Source: FEN-1297 sp964498065
GTDB lineage: Bacteria > Bacteroidota > Ignavibacteria > Ignavibacteriales > Ignavibacteriaceae
Direction of reading: 5' to 3'
NCBI GenBank assembly: GCA_964498065.1
Contig: CAZCFZ010000156.1
Coordinates: forward strand, 1-6,155
Length of the DNA: 6,155 bases
Each line of letters starts with the position of its first letter. The stretch's first letter is position 1. The notes beneath the pieces were generated by a model. It had not been told where the DNA came from and did no database searches. It worked only from the letters and a program-made list of their open reading frames with translations. Position numbers and translations under genes: made by a program. Of this stretch, positions 1 through 6,049 are shown piece by piece.

Positions 1-27
1 AAAATAATTTTCCTTTAATAAAATTTT

Positions 28-56
28 TTGACATTCTATACCCCCTTTATTATATT
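28..56 (+). promoter_or_regulatory. Candidate promoter of the oxidoreductase-glycosyltransferase operon
   Basis: TTGACA at 28-33 is followed after 17 bases by TATATT at 51-56, a near-consensus sigma-70 layout. The same bases also fit the Bacteroidota pattern: TTTG at 27-30, 20 bases, then TATATTTA at 51-58 against TAnnTTTG. Transcription would begin around 63-65 and leave a leader of about 190 bases before the first gene. The match is seen directly; promoter activity is inferred, and AT-rich DNA gives chance matches. Confidence 0.5.
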
Positions 57-61
57 TATTC

Positions 62-106
62 AAAGTAATTGCAATGATAAAATACTATGGAATAATTAAT
101 TACTTT
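62..106 (+). repeat. Inverted repeat in the operon leader (9-bp arms)
   Basis: AAAGTAATT at 62-70 is the exact reverse complement of AATTACTTT at 98-106, with a 27-base loop. It lies at or just after the predicted transcription start, so it could be an operator or an RNA hairpin. The arms are AT-rich and the loop is long, so chance is possible. Confidence 0.3.
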
Positions 107-132
107 TCGTTAAGGGTGAGTATCATTTCCTT

Positions 133-177
133 ACTGATTCACTATTAAATTTACTTAATCTGAAAATGTCAATCAGT
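133..177 (+). repeat. Second inverted repeat in the operon leader (7-bp arms)
   Basis: ACTGATT at 133-139 is the reverse complement of AATCAGT at 171-177, with a 31-base loop. It lies between the candidate promoter and the first gene. I see no known riboswitch pattern here. The short arms and long loop make this weak. Confidence 0.2.
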
Positions 178-244
178 GACAAATTATGTTATTAGAAGAC
201 AAAAGTGTTTAGAGGACAGATAAACCTAAAAAAATTTAAAACAT

Positions 245-250
245 GAGGTG
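245..250 (+). promoter_or_regulatory. Ribosome binding site that supports an ATT start at 255
   Basis: GAGGTG lies four bases before the ATT at 255. The paralogous gene downstream has GAGGTA at 2469-2474, also exactly four bases before its ATG at 2479. The identical spacing in the two copies is the main reason for placing the first gene's start at ATT 255 rather than at the in-frame ATG at 300. The sequence ATG AGG TGA at 243-251 overlaps this site in the same frame; it is a two-codon start-stop unit and cannot itself be the gene start. Confidence 0.75.
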
Positions 251-254
251 AAAT

Positions 255-1448
255 ATTCGAGTCGGATTTGTAGGCTGTGGTTATACAGCAGATTTATATA
301 TGCCTAGTATAAAAAGATATTCTCACTTAGATTTGGTTGCAGTTACTGACCGTAATCCAGAACGTGCTAAGGCATTTGGTAATTACCATGGAATAGAAAT
401 ATGTCCTACAACTGAAGCATTATTATCAGATTATAACATTGATTTGGTAGTTAATCTAACAAACCCCAATAGTCATTTTGAAGTGACAAAAATGTGTTTG
501 GAATCTGGGAAACATGTATATTCTGAAAAGCCCATGACAGTGGAATTATCAGATGCTCAGAAATTATTTGATCTGGCATACCGAAAAGGTCTTTATTTAT
601 CTTCAGCCCCGTGTGGTGTTTTGGGAGAAACTGCTCAAACATTATGGAGAGCTTTGCGCAGCGGTATAATTGGTAAGCCTCGTGTGGTTTATGCCGAGTT
701 TGATGACGGGCCGGTACAATTACAAAATCCGGAAACTTGGCATACGGTTTCAGGTGCTCCTTTTCCCTTCCGGGATGAGTTTCAGGTAGGTTTTCCAATA
801 TCACACGCCGGGTATTATTTAACATGGTTTGCTGCTTTCTTCGGCCCTGCTAAAACTATTACTGCTTATTCCGATTGCTTATGGCCTGATAAAACCGTTA
901 TATCCGGGGAACCTTTACACGTATCAAATCCCGATATTTCTGTTGCTTGTATTACTTTTGAATCGGGTGTGATCGTTAGATTGACTTTAAGCCTTTTAGG
1001 TCCTCATAATCATACTATGCAAATTATTGGAGATAAAGGCATTTTGAAGGTTGAAGAAGTCTTAAACTTTTCAGCTCCTGTGTATGTAGATAAATATTCA
1101 AAGTTTAAATTTAGAGCACAAAGATATCCAATTGCTGAAAGATATCCTTTTATTAAAGCATGGTTCGATCCAAATTATAAGGAATATCCACCAGTTAAGA
1201 AATTTAGCTGGAAGAAACGTAACGCCAGGCATAGGCAAGATTATGCTAGAGGAGTTGCAGAACTAGCAAATGCAATTACCGAAAATCGTCTCTCCAGGCT
1301 GCCTGCTGATTATTGTTTGCATATAACTGAATTGGTCTGGGCCATTCAGAATGTACCCGATACACCTTATAAAGTAACAACTACCTTTAAACCTTTAGAA
1401 CCAATGGACGATTTGGCTCTTAAAGATATTCTTTCTATTAATTGGTAA
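255..1448 (+). CDS. Gfo/Idh/MocA family sugar oxidoreductase, copy 1, probable ATT start
   Basis: Predicted cytoplasmic NAD(P)-dependent oxidoreductase, probably acting on a sugar or nucleotide sugar; the substrate is unknown. From ATT 255 the protein is 397 residues. It opens with a Rossmann fold: G7-C8-G9-Y10-T11-A12 matches GxGxxA, and D32 at the end of strand 2 suits NAD. E91-K92-P93 is the family EKP motif with the catalytic lysine. The usual DxGxH active-site motif reads H184-A-G186-Y-Y188, so its acid and histidine are replaced. The C-terminal domain and tail (from about residue 125) are longer than in common family members. Starting at ATG 300 would remove the whole GxGxxA motif; no ATG, GTG or TTG lies in frame between the TGA at 249-251 and 300. 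The stop is TAA. The gene leads a probable operon, 55 bases before the glycosyltransferase. The ATT may be a weak regulated start or a recent loss of ATG. The family call is firm; the substrate is not. Confidence 0.9.
   Translation: MRVGFVGCGYTADLYMPSIKRYSHLDLVAVTDRNPERAKAFGNYHGIEICPTTEALLSDYNIDLVVNLTNPNSHFEVTKMCLESGKHVYSEKPMTVELSDAQKLFDLAYRKGLYLSSAPCGVLGETAQTLWRALRSGIIGKPRVVYAEFDDGPVQLQNPETWHTVSGAPFPFRDEFQVGFPISHAGYYLTWFAAFFGPAKTITAYSDCLWPDKTVISGEPLHVSNPDISVACITFESGVIVRLTLSLLGPHNHTMQIIGDKGILKVEEVLNFSAPVYVDKYSKFKFRAQRYPIAERYPFIKAWFDPNYKEYPPVKKFSWKKRNARHRQDYARGVAELANAITENRLSRLPADYCLHITELVWAIQNVPDTPYKVTTTFKPLEPMDDLALKDILSINW
602..730 (+). repeat. Internal conserved block shared with copy 2 (2826-2954)
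   Basis: This block matches 2826-2954 at 121 of 129 bases by eye count. The last 35 bases (696-730 against 2920-2954) are identical. It encodes the segment following the EKP region. Flanking parts of the genes are clearly more divergent, so this looks like a second, older or shorter patch of sequence exchange between the paralogs. Strong selection on the protein alone would not be expected to keep silent positions this similar. Confidence 0.6.
1021..1408 (+). repeat. Direct repeat copy A: 3' end of oxidoreductase copy 1
   Basis: This segment aligns without gaps to 3245-3632, with only two mismatches (at 1069 and 1082). The 326 bases from 1083 to 1408 are identical to 3307-3632. The homology drops sharply at 1409, where the last 13 codons diverge. 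The tract encodes roughly residues 256-384 of the protein. Confidence 0.95.
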
Positions 1449-1503
1449 GAATTTTTTATTAAATGTTTTAGCTAAATTTGGTTTAAACCCCGGAGATAGT
1501 TAA

Positions 1504-2418
1504 TTGTCAGAATTTCGATTTAGTATAGTAATTGCTTGTTACAATCAAGAAGCATTCATAAAGGAGACAGTTGTGTCTGCCTTGTCACAGAGGTATGCCA
1601 ACAAAGAAATCATAGTTGTTGATGATTGCTCAAGTGATGGTACGGTGGAACTGCTTAAATCCTTTGGTGAATTGATTAATTTGGTAATAATGCCGGAAAA
1701 CGGCGGAGTCTATACATCACGTAACCATGGAGCATCTCTAGCCAAAGGAGAGTATTTGGTTTTTCTGGACGGAGATGATGTCTTGATGCCTTGGGCTCTC
1801 GATATATATGACAAACTTATTAATGCCCGTAATCCTAAAATTATACTTGGCCGAGCCAATTTATTTAGTGGAAAGGTGCCTAAGGTAAACATAAATGATA
1901 TTCCGAATAGCATTCAATTTGTAGAATATGGTTACTTCTTAGCAAAAGATAGACCAGGACTTTATAATTCGAGTGCCTTAGTTGTAAATCACACTACATT
2001 TTGGTCTGCAGGCGGCTGGTCGAAAGGTATTTTTTATCAGGATATTCAGGATCTTTTAGCTAAGCTTGGAGTATCGGGTAAGATGATTTTAGTATTAGAG
2101 CCAGGTTCAACGTGGTATCGTATGCACTCATCAAATGCAGTTAAAAAGGTCTTATCATTTGCTAAAGGCGTTGGTGTATTGAAAGCAAATGCAAAAGCGG
2201 GTAAATATCCCGGCAATCTAAAATGCCGAGTTGAACGATCGGCTTGGTTCGGAGGTCTTGCTTTTTATTGGGGAAAGGAAGTGATTCGTGCCGGATACTA
2301 TAGTAAAGGATTTTATTTCCTTGCATCCAACTGGTGGATGATTCTGTTAGCAATCATCAGGCGGTGTATTTCATTTGTATTGGGAAGAAAAAAAATTGAA
2401 TTATTGAAATTTGATTAA
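1504..2418 (+). CDS. Family 2 glycosyltransferase (GT-A fold)
   Basis: Predicted inverting glycosyltransferase that moves a sugar from a nucleotide donor onto a lipid-linked glycan at the cytoplasmic face of the membrane. Donor and acceptor are unknown. The 304-residue protein opens with the GT2 strand and CYNQE motif (residues 12-16). D40-D41 and D45 form the nucleotide-binding DDxSSDGT-like motif, N66-G-G-V is the usual following loop, and D89-G-D91-D92 is the metal-binding DxD. A-G-G-W at 169-172 followed by Q179-D180 resembles the catalytic-base region, where ED is more usual. Y205-R-M-H208 is the late conserved motif. Residues about 276-294 are hydrophobic, with paired Trp and Arg, suggesting membrane association. 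The start is TTG, the first codon after an in-frame TAA, with GGAG at 1492-1495 eight bases upstream. It sits between the two oxidoreductase copies and is probably cotranscribed with them. Confidence 0.9.
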   Translation: MSEFRFSIVIACYNQEAFIKETVVSALSQRYANKEIIVVDDCSSDGTVELLKSFGELINLVIMPENGGVYTSRNHGASLAKGEYLVFLDGDDVLMPWALDIYDKLINARNPKIILGRANLFSGKVPKVNINDIPNSIQFVEYGYFLAKDRPGLYNSSALVVNHTTFWSAGGWSKGIFYQDIQDLLAKLGVSGKMILVLEPGSTWYRMHSSNAVKKVLSFAKGVGVLKANAKAGKYPGNLKCRVERSAWFGGLAFYWGKEVIRAGYYSKGFYFLASNWWMILLAIIRRCISFVLGRKKIELLKFD

Positions 2419-2478
2419 TAATGAAACCAATGTTAAAATATTTAGAAAGTAAACAGCACCAAAATTGTGAGGTAGAGT

Positions 2479-3672
2479 ATGAAAATTGGGTTTGTTAAAT
2501 GCGGCTATGTTGCCGATACATATATCGAAACTCTAAAAAACTATCCTTTTTTGGAGTTAGTCGCTGTAACAGACAAAGATCAAAAAAGAGCATCAGAATT
2601 TGGAGCCTACCACTCCGTAAAAACTTGTCCTTCAGTAGAAGCATTATTGGACGAGCCCAATATTGACATGATTGTAAACCTCTCGGATGCAGATAGTCAT
2701 TTTGAAATAACAAAAAAGTGCTTAGAAGCAGGAAAACACGTGTATTCGGATAAGCCTATGACCCTGGAATTTTCAGATGCAAAGGAACTAGTTGAACTGG
2801 CGAATCGCAAAGGTCTATATTTATCCTCAGCCCCGTGCGGTATTTTGGGAGAAACTGCTCAAACATTGTGGAGAGCTTTGCGTAGCGGTGTAATTGGTAA
2901 ACCTCGTTTGGTTTATGCTGAGTTTGATGACGGGCCGGTACAATTACAAAATCCTAATACATGGAGAAGTGTTTCCAATGGTCCTTATCCCTATCAGGAT
3001 CTTTTCCGTATAGGCTTTCCTATAGCACACATGGGCTATTATTTAACCTGGTTTGCGGCCTTTTTTGGACCCGCCAAAACAATCACATCGTATTCGTCAT
3101 GTTTTTGGCCGGATAAAACGGTAGTGCCTGAAGAGCCAATACTTGTATCCAGTCCGGATTTATCCATTGCAAGCGTTACATTTGAGTCGGGTGTAGTTGT
3201 TAGATTAACTTGCGGCCTTTTAGGTCCTCATAATCATTCCATGAAAATTATTGGAGATAAAGGCATTTTGAAGGTTGAAGAAGTCTTAAACTATTCAGCT
3301 CCTGTATATGTAGATAAATATTCAAAGTTTAAATTTAGAGCACAAAGATATCCAATTGCTGAAAGATATCCTTTTATTAAAGCATGGTTCGATCCAAATT
3401 ATAAGGAATATCCACCAGTTAAGAAATTTAGCTGGAAGAAACGTAACGCCAGGCATAGGCAAGATTATGCTAGAGGAGTTGCAGAACTAGCAAATGCAAT
3501 TACCGAAAATCGTCTCTCCAGGCTGCCTGCTGATTATTGTTTGCATATAACTGAATTGGTCTGGGCCATTCAGAATGTACCCGATACACCTTATAAAGTA
3601 ACAACTACCTTTAAACCTTTAGAACCAATGGATGACTTGGCTCTGCAGGAAATTTCACCAAATAATTGGTAG
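2479..3672 (+). CDS. Gfo/Idh/MocA family sugar oxidoreductase, copy 2
   Basis: A 397-residue paralog of the gene at 255, aligning end to end without gaps. It starts with ATG after GAGGTA (2469-2474) and stops with TAG. The predicted fold is an N-terminal Rossmann domain and a C-terminal substrate domain; it probably oxidises or reduces a sugar or nucleotide sugar, of unknown identity. Differences from copy 1 are in key places. K7 replaces the first glycine of GxGxxA (K7-C-G9-Y-V-A12), and the EKP motif is D91-K92-P93, keeping the catalytic lysine. As in copy 1, the DxGxH motif is H184-M-G186-Y-Y188. The first 100 residues share 59 identities with copy 1, while residues 277-384 are identical. 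K7 could weaken cofactor binding, so this copy may have altered activity, or the two may form a mixed oligomer; that is inference. It lies 60 bases after the glycosyltransferase gene. Confidence 0.9.
   Translation: MKIGFVKCGYVADTYIETLKNYPFLELVAVTDKDQKRASEFGAYHSVKTCPSVEALLDEPNIDMIVNLSDADSHFEITKKCLEAGKHVYSDKPMTLEFSDAKELVELANRKGLYLSSAPCGILGETAQTLWRALRSGVIGKPRLVYAEFDDGPVQLQNPNTWRSVSNGPYPYQDLFRIGFPIAHMGYYLTWFAAFFGPAKTITSYSSCFWPDKTVVPEEPILVSSPDLSIASVTFESGVVVRLTCGLLGPHNHSMKIIGDKGILKVEEVLNYSAPVYVDKYSKFKFRAQRYPIAERYPFIKAWFDPNYKEYPPVKKFSWKKRNARHRQDYARGVAELANAITENRLSRLPADYCLHITELVWAIQNVPDTPYKVTTTFKPLEPMDDLALQEISPNNW
3245..3632 (+). repeat. Direct repeat copy B: 3' end of oxidoreductase copy 2
   Basis: This is the partner of 1021-1408 at a constant offset of 2224 bases, with mismatches only at 3293 and 3306. 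Recombination between the two repeats would delete 2224 bases, removing the glycosyltransferase gene and leaving one in-frame hybrid oxidoreductase. Confidence 0.95.
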
Positions 3673-3976
3673 CTGCTACTTACGATGGAAGCAGAAAAAT
3701 ATATTTTACTTTATTATATAAGTAACTGATGTTGTTAATATATCACATTATTCACTTTTTAATTGACAGTTATTAGGCAAATATAGATTTTTAAAGAGAA
3801 ATTAATTCTTATTATTGCTATTAAGGAAGTCGAGTCTACAAAATATCTCACAAGGTATCTTTTTATATAATCGAACTAACAAAACATAGCTGTTAAGTGG
3901 GATTTTTCTGAGCAATATTTTTTGAAAATGGTAGTAACTTAACTTTCATCAAATTACTAAAATTGCAGAAACAGAT
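3673..3976. other. 304-base AT-rich spacer between the operon and the FemAB-like gene
   Basis: I see no gene in either strand and no recognisable RNA. It holds a weak AT-rich inverted repeat, TTACTT at 3706-3711 against AAGTAA at 3720-3725, too weak to call a terminator. A promoter candidate lies at 3763-3791. The length suggests that the FemAB-like gene has its own transcription start. Confidence 0.6.
3763..3791 (+). promoter_or_regulatory. Weak promoter candidate for the FemAB-like gene
   Basis: TTGACA at 3763-3768 is a perfect -35 hexamer, but no good -10 lies 16-18 bases on. The better reading is the Bacteroidota type: TTG at 3763-3765, 18 bases, then TAGATTTT at 3784-3791 against TAnnTTTG. 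It would give a leader of about 180 bases. Confidence 0.3.
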
Positions 3977-5050
3977 TTGAGCACAATTCAATGGTTATCA
4001 ACAAAAGAATATGACGAGTGGAATGACTTTGTCCTTCGACATCCGAAAGGACTTGTCTATCATCTTTCAACCTGGAAACAAATGCTCGAAATTGCATTTG
4101 AGCATATACGTGGACAGTTTTTAGTCCTTAGAAATGAATCGGGACAGATTCAAGCCGGTTTACCTGTGTACACTGTAAAGAGCTGGATACTTGGAAACAG
4201 AATAGTCAGCGTACCCTTTGCAACAATGTGCGATCCGCTTATATCATCCAAAGAAGAATTCAACCTACTCTGGCCGGAAATAGAAAAAGTTTCAATTAAA
4301 CAAAAATGTAAAAGGATCGAGATTAGGACAACACCTACAAGTGCATCTTGTATACCGGTTTCACTTACCGAAAGTATGAAATACAAACACCACTACCTAC
4401 CTTTACATAAGTCACTAGATGAATTGTTTAAAACTTTTAATAAATCAAACATTTGCCGTGCAATTGATAAAGCCAAGCGAGATGGAGTAATTATAGAGGA
4501 AAGAAAGGATGAAAAATCATTGCGTAAATTACATTCCTTTCTTGTTTCTACACGGTTGAAACATTCACTTCCACCAATGCCTTTCGCTTTTTTTAATGAA
4601 ATGTACCATTCGCTAAGCCCCAATAACATCTCCCTCTTTCTGGCAATGCGGGAAGACAAACCTTTCGGAGGAATATTAGTATCTAAGTTCAAAGATCTGT
4701 GGACTTCCGAATATTCAGGTGAATCCGTCGATTCTTCGCGAGGTGTAAGTCAATTAATTTATTGGGAAACAATTCAATTGGCCAAAAAGAGCGGAGCAGC
4801 AAACTTCAGTTTTGGAAGAACATCTCTCGAAAATACCGGTTTGCTAACTCACAAGAGAAGATGGGCAACAATTGAAGAGGATCTGACCGACTATGTTAGT
4901 TCACCAGGAGGCATATCTATTTTAGATTATGAGCCCGACAAATCCGGGGAACGCTCAAAATATTATAATGCTGTACGTTTTATAATGCGACACACTCCTA
5001 CTGCTGTACAAAAATTTATTGGCAACTTTAGTTACCGTCATCTTGGGTAA
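3977..5050 (+). CDS. FemAB/BioF2-like GNAT-fold acyl- or aminoacyltransferase
   Basis: A 357-residue predicted cytoplasmic protein of the FemAB-like group (tandem GNAT folds), whose members transfer an amino acid or acyl group to peptidoglycan precursors or glycans. The exact reaction here is unknown. The N-terminal half (about 1-130) starts with the W-x5-Y-x-x-W and HP elements common in the group. Residues 154-171 contain the basic motif with R161, K165 and K167-R168 that resembles the family RxxRKAxKxG segment. The second GNAT-like half has G231-G232 on a strand (FGGILVS), then G256-V-S-Q-L and W263-E264, and a late F278-x-x-G280-R281 followed by K293-R294-R295-W296, all typical of FemAB/BioF2-like proteins in exopolysaccharide loci. 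The start is TTG; it gives the expected N-terminus, but its ribosome binding site is poor and ATT codons at 3953 and 3962 are open upstream. It stops with TAA. Confidence 0.8.
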   Translation: MSTIQWLSTKEYDEWNDFVLRHPKGLVYHLSTWKQMLEIAFEHIRGQFLVLRNESGQIQAGLPVYTVKSWILGNRIVSVPFATMCDPLISSKEEFNLLWPEIEKVSIKQKCKRIEIRTTPTSASCIPVSLTESMKYKHHYLPLHKSLDELFKTFNKSNICRAIDKAKRDGVIIEERKDEKSLRKLHSFLVSTRLKHSLPPMPFAFFNEMYHSLSPNNISLFLAMREDKPFGGILVSKFKDLWTSEYSGESVDSSRGVSQLIYWETIQLAKKSGAANFSFGRTSLENTGLLTHKRRWATIEEDLTDYVSSPGGISILDYEPDKSGERSKYYNAVRFIMRHTPTAVQKFIGNFSYRHLG

Positions 5051-5284
5051 TGTAAACTATCATAATGGATAAACAATCAACACCACTTATTTGCCTCAAT
5101 AGTCCTGAAAATTAAAATTAATATCAAAATACTAAAGTTGCTTAAAACCAGAAGTCTAAGTTTAAACACCTATGCTAACGTAACGATAAAGGCCAAAAGA
5201 CAAATCCTTTATTTGAGATAAATGGCTGGACTAAGCTCTGATCATTACGAAGCCAGCTAGAGATTCCTTAACCACACCTAAAAA
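5051..5284. other. Spacer after the FemAB-like gene
   Basis: I see no gene here. ATAAAGG at 5186-5192 pairs with CCTTTAT at 5206-5212 (7-bp stem, 13-base loop), without a following T run, so it is not a convincing terminator. TGGCT and AGCCA around 5223 and 5250 form another short pair of no clear meaning. Confidence 0.5.
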
Positions 5285-5530
5285 ATGCGTATATTGAAAA
5301 AGCCCCTTGAACAGGATGGTTTCAAGGATTGAAATCGGCGGGCACAGATTTACCCAACATATTCAAAGCAGGAACCTTGTACCAAAAAGGTGAGTTAGTT
5401 TTTGGGATGTAAATGATTCCCCAAAGACAATTGTAATTGAATTAGAGCACGAGAGATACGAAAAACAAATTATTGAAGTAGAAGTCTGGAAAAAGAAATA
5501 AATAAAATAAACAATAGTATCTATAATTAA
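5285..5530 (+). pseudogene. Small conserved-looking gene broken by three single-base frameshifts
   Basis: Reading from ATG 5285 gives MRILKKPLEQDGF, then the frame must shift near 5326 to continue as GLKSAGTDLPNIFKAG and KGELVF. It shifts again near 5399-5403 to give WDVNDSP and IELEHERYEKQIIEVE, and again near 5482-5483 to end in SLEKEINKINNS and a TAA at 5528-5530. Each shift is repaired by adding one base to a short homopolymer (GG to GGG, five T to six T, AA to AAA). The restored length is 246 plus 3 bases, 82 residues plus stop, with charged, protein-like composition throughout. I have the impression of a small uncharacterised cytoplasmic protein family with a 'GLxxxGT...AGT' and 'FWDV' core, but I cannot name it. 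It could be true decay or sequencing error; the four long genes nearby are unbroken, which favours decay. Confidence 0.6.
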
Positions 5531-5860
5531 TCTGGAAAGTTGGGAATATCATATTAAAATTTGATTTGCTGTAAAAATAAATAATATAATGAGTTATAAA
5601 GAATAAAAGTTGAAATTTTAGTTTGGGAATTCTTTCCAATTTTTCTATCTTTTTCGCCATTTAGACATTTAATTTGGGAATTTGGAATATACATTTATCT
5701 GAGTAACTAAGGGAAAACAAACGCAATTATTTTAAAAGAGGAACTTTGTTAAAACATTATATTATAAACTGAATTTTAACTTTATATAATCTAAAATGGT
5801 TTTTAAATATTGTTTAAACGACTTTAAAATATGATTTGAAGAGCATTAAGACAACCTTAA

Positions 5861-5894
5861 AAGGTGTAAAGCTATTAAATTATGTTTACACCTT
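5861..5894. repeat. Perfect 10-bp inverted repeat (hairpin or operator)
   Basis: AAGGTGTAAA at 5861-5870 is the exact reverse complement of TTTACACCTT at 5885-5894, with a 14-base loop. Its GC content is higher than its surroundings. No T run follows on either strand, so it is not a standard intrinsic terminator. It could be an operator or an RNA hairpin upstream of the gene at 6050. Confidence 0.5.
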
Positions 5895-5976
5895 AATTAA
5901 ATATATTAAAATAAATAGCTTATGAAAACTATATTTTTATTAATAGAAATACTTACCTTTACATCTTTTAAACAGA

Positions 5977-6007
5977 TTTGTTTTCCTTTCGCTACAGAAT
6001 ATATAAA
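5977..6007 (+). promoter_or_regulatory. Promoter candidate for the methyltransferase gene
   Basis: TTTG at 5977-5980 is followed after 19 bases by TATATAAA at 6000-6007. Read as sigma-70, this is TTGTTT (5978-5983), 16 bases, TATATA (6000-6005). It lies about 45 bases before the ATG at 6050. The region is so AT-rich that the match is only suggestive. Confidence 0.3.
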
Positions 6008-6049
6008 AAATATAAATAAATTTTACTACGAATATTAAACGGGGTTATT

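Larger units (their letters stand above)
5531..6049. other. Long AT-rich intergenic region before the methyltransferase gene
   Basis: About 520 bases of very low GC with no supportable gene in either strand. The open frame on the minus strand across 5442-5660 has low-complexity, Phe/Tyr/Asn-rich content and overlaps the broken gene, so I do not accept it. The region contains one good hairpin (5861-5894) and a promoter candidate (5977-6007). Confidence 0.6.

Noticed and set aside
249..251. In-frame TGA between ATG 243 and the oxidoreductase, suggesting TGA read as an amino acid or stop-codon readthrough
   Set aside because: None of the four long genes contains an in-frame TGA over about 1450 codons, as expected if TGA is a stop, and the paralog has TAG at the equivalent place. 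An ATT start explains the data more simply.
451..825. Minus-strand open frame inside oxidoreductase copy 1, and similar ones inside the other genes
   Set aside because: These lie wholly within well-supported + strand genes and show no protein family features.
3669..3679. Palindrome GTAGCTGCTAC at the end of oxidoreductase copy 2 as a terminator
   Set aside because: The arms are five bases with a one-base loop, which cannot form a stable hairpin, and no T run follows directly.
5442..5660. Minus-strand open frame of 72 codons
   Set aside because: Its translation is rich in Phe, Tyr, Ile and Asn as expected from AT-rich noncoding DNA, it lacks recognisable motifs, and it overlaps the + strand gene remnant.
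5540..5681. Three copies of TTGGGAAT at 5540, 5623 and 5674 as a repeat array
   Set aside because: The motif is short, the spacing is uneven, the flanks are not conserved and the region is low in complexity. This is not a CRISPR array or a clear binding-site cluster.
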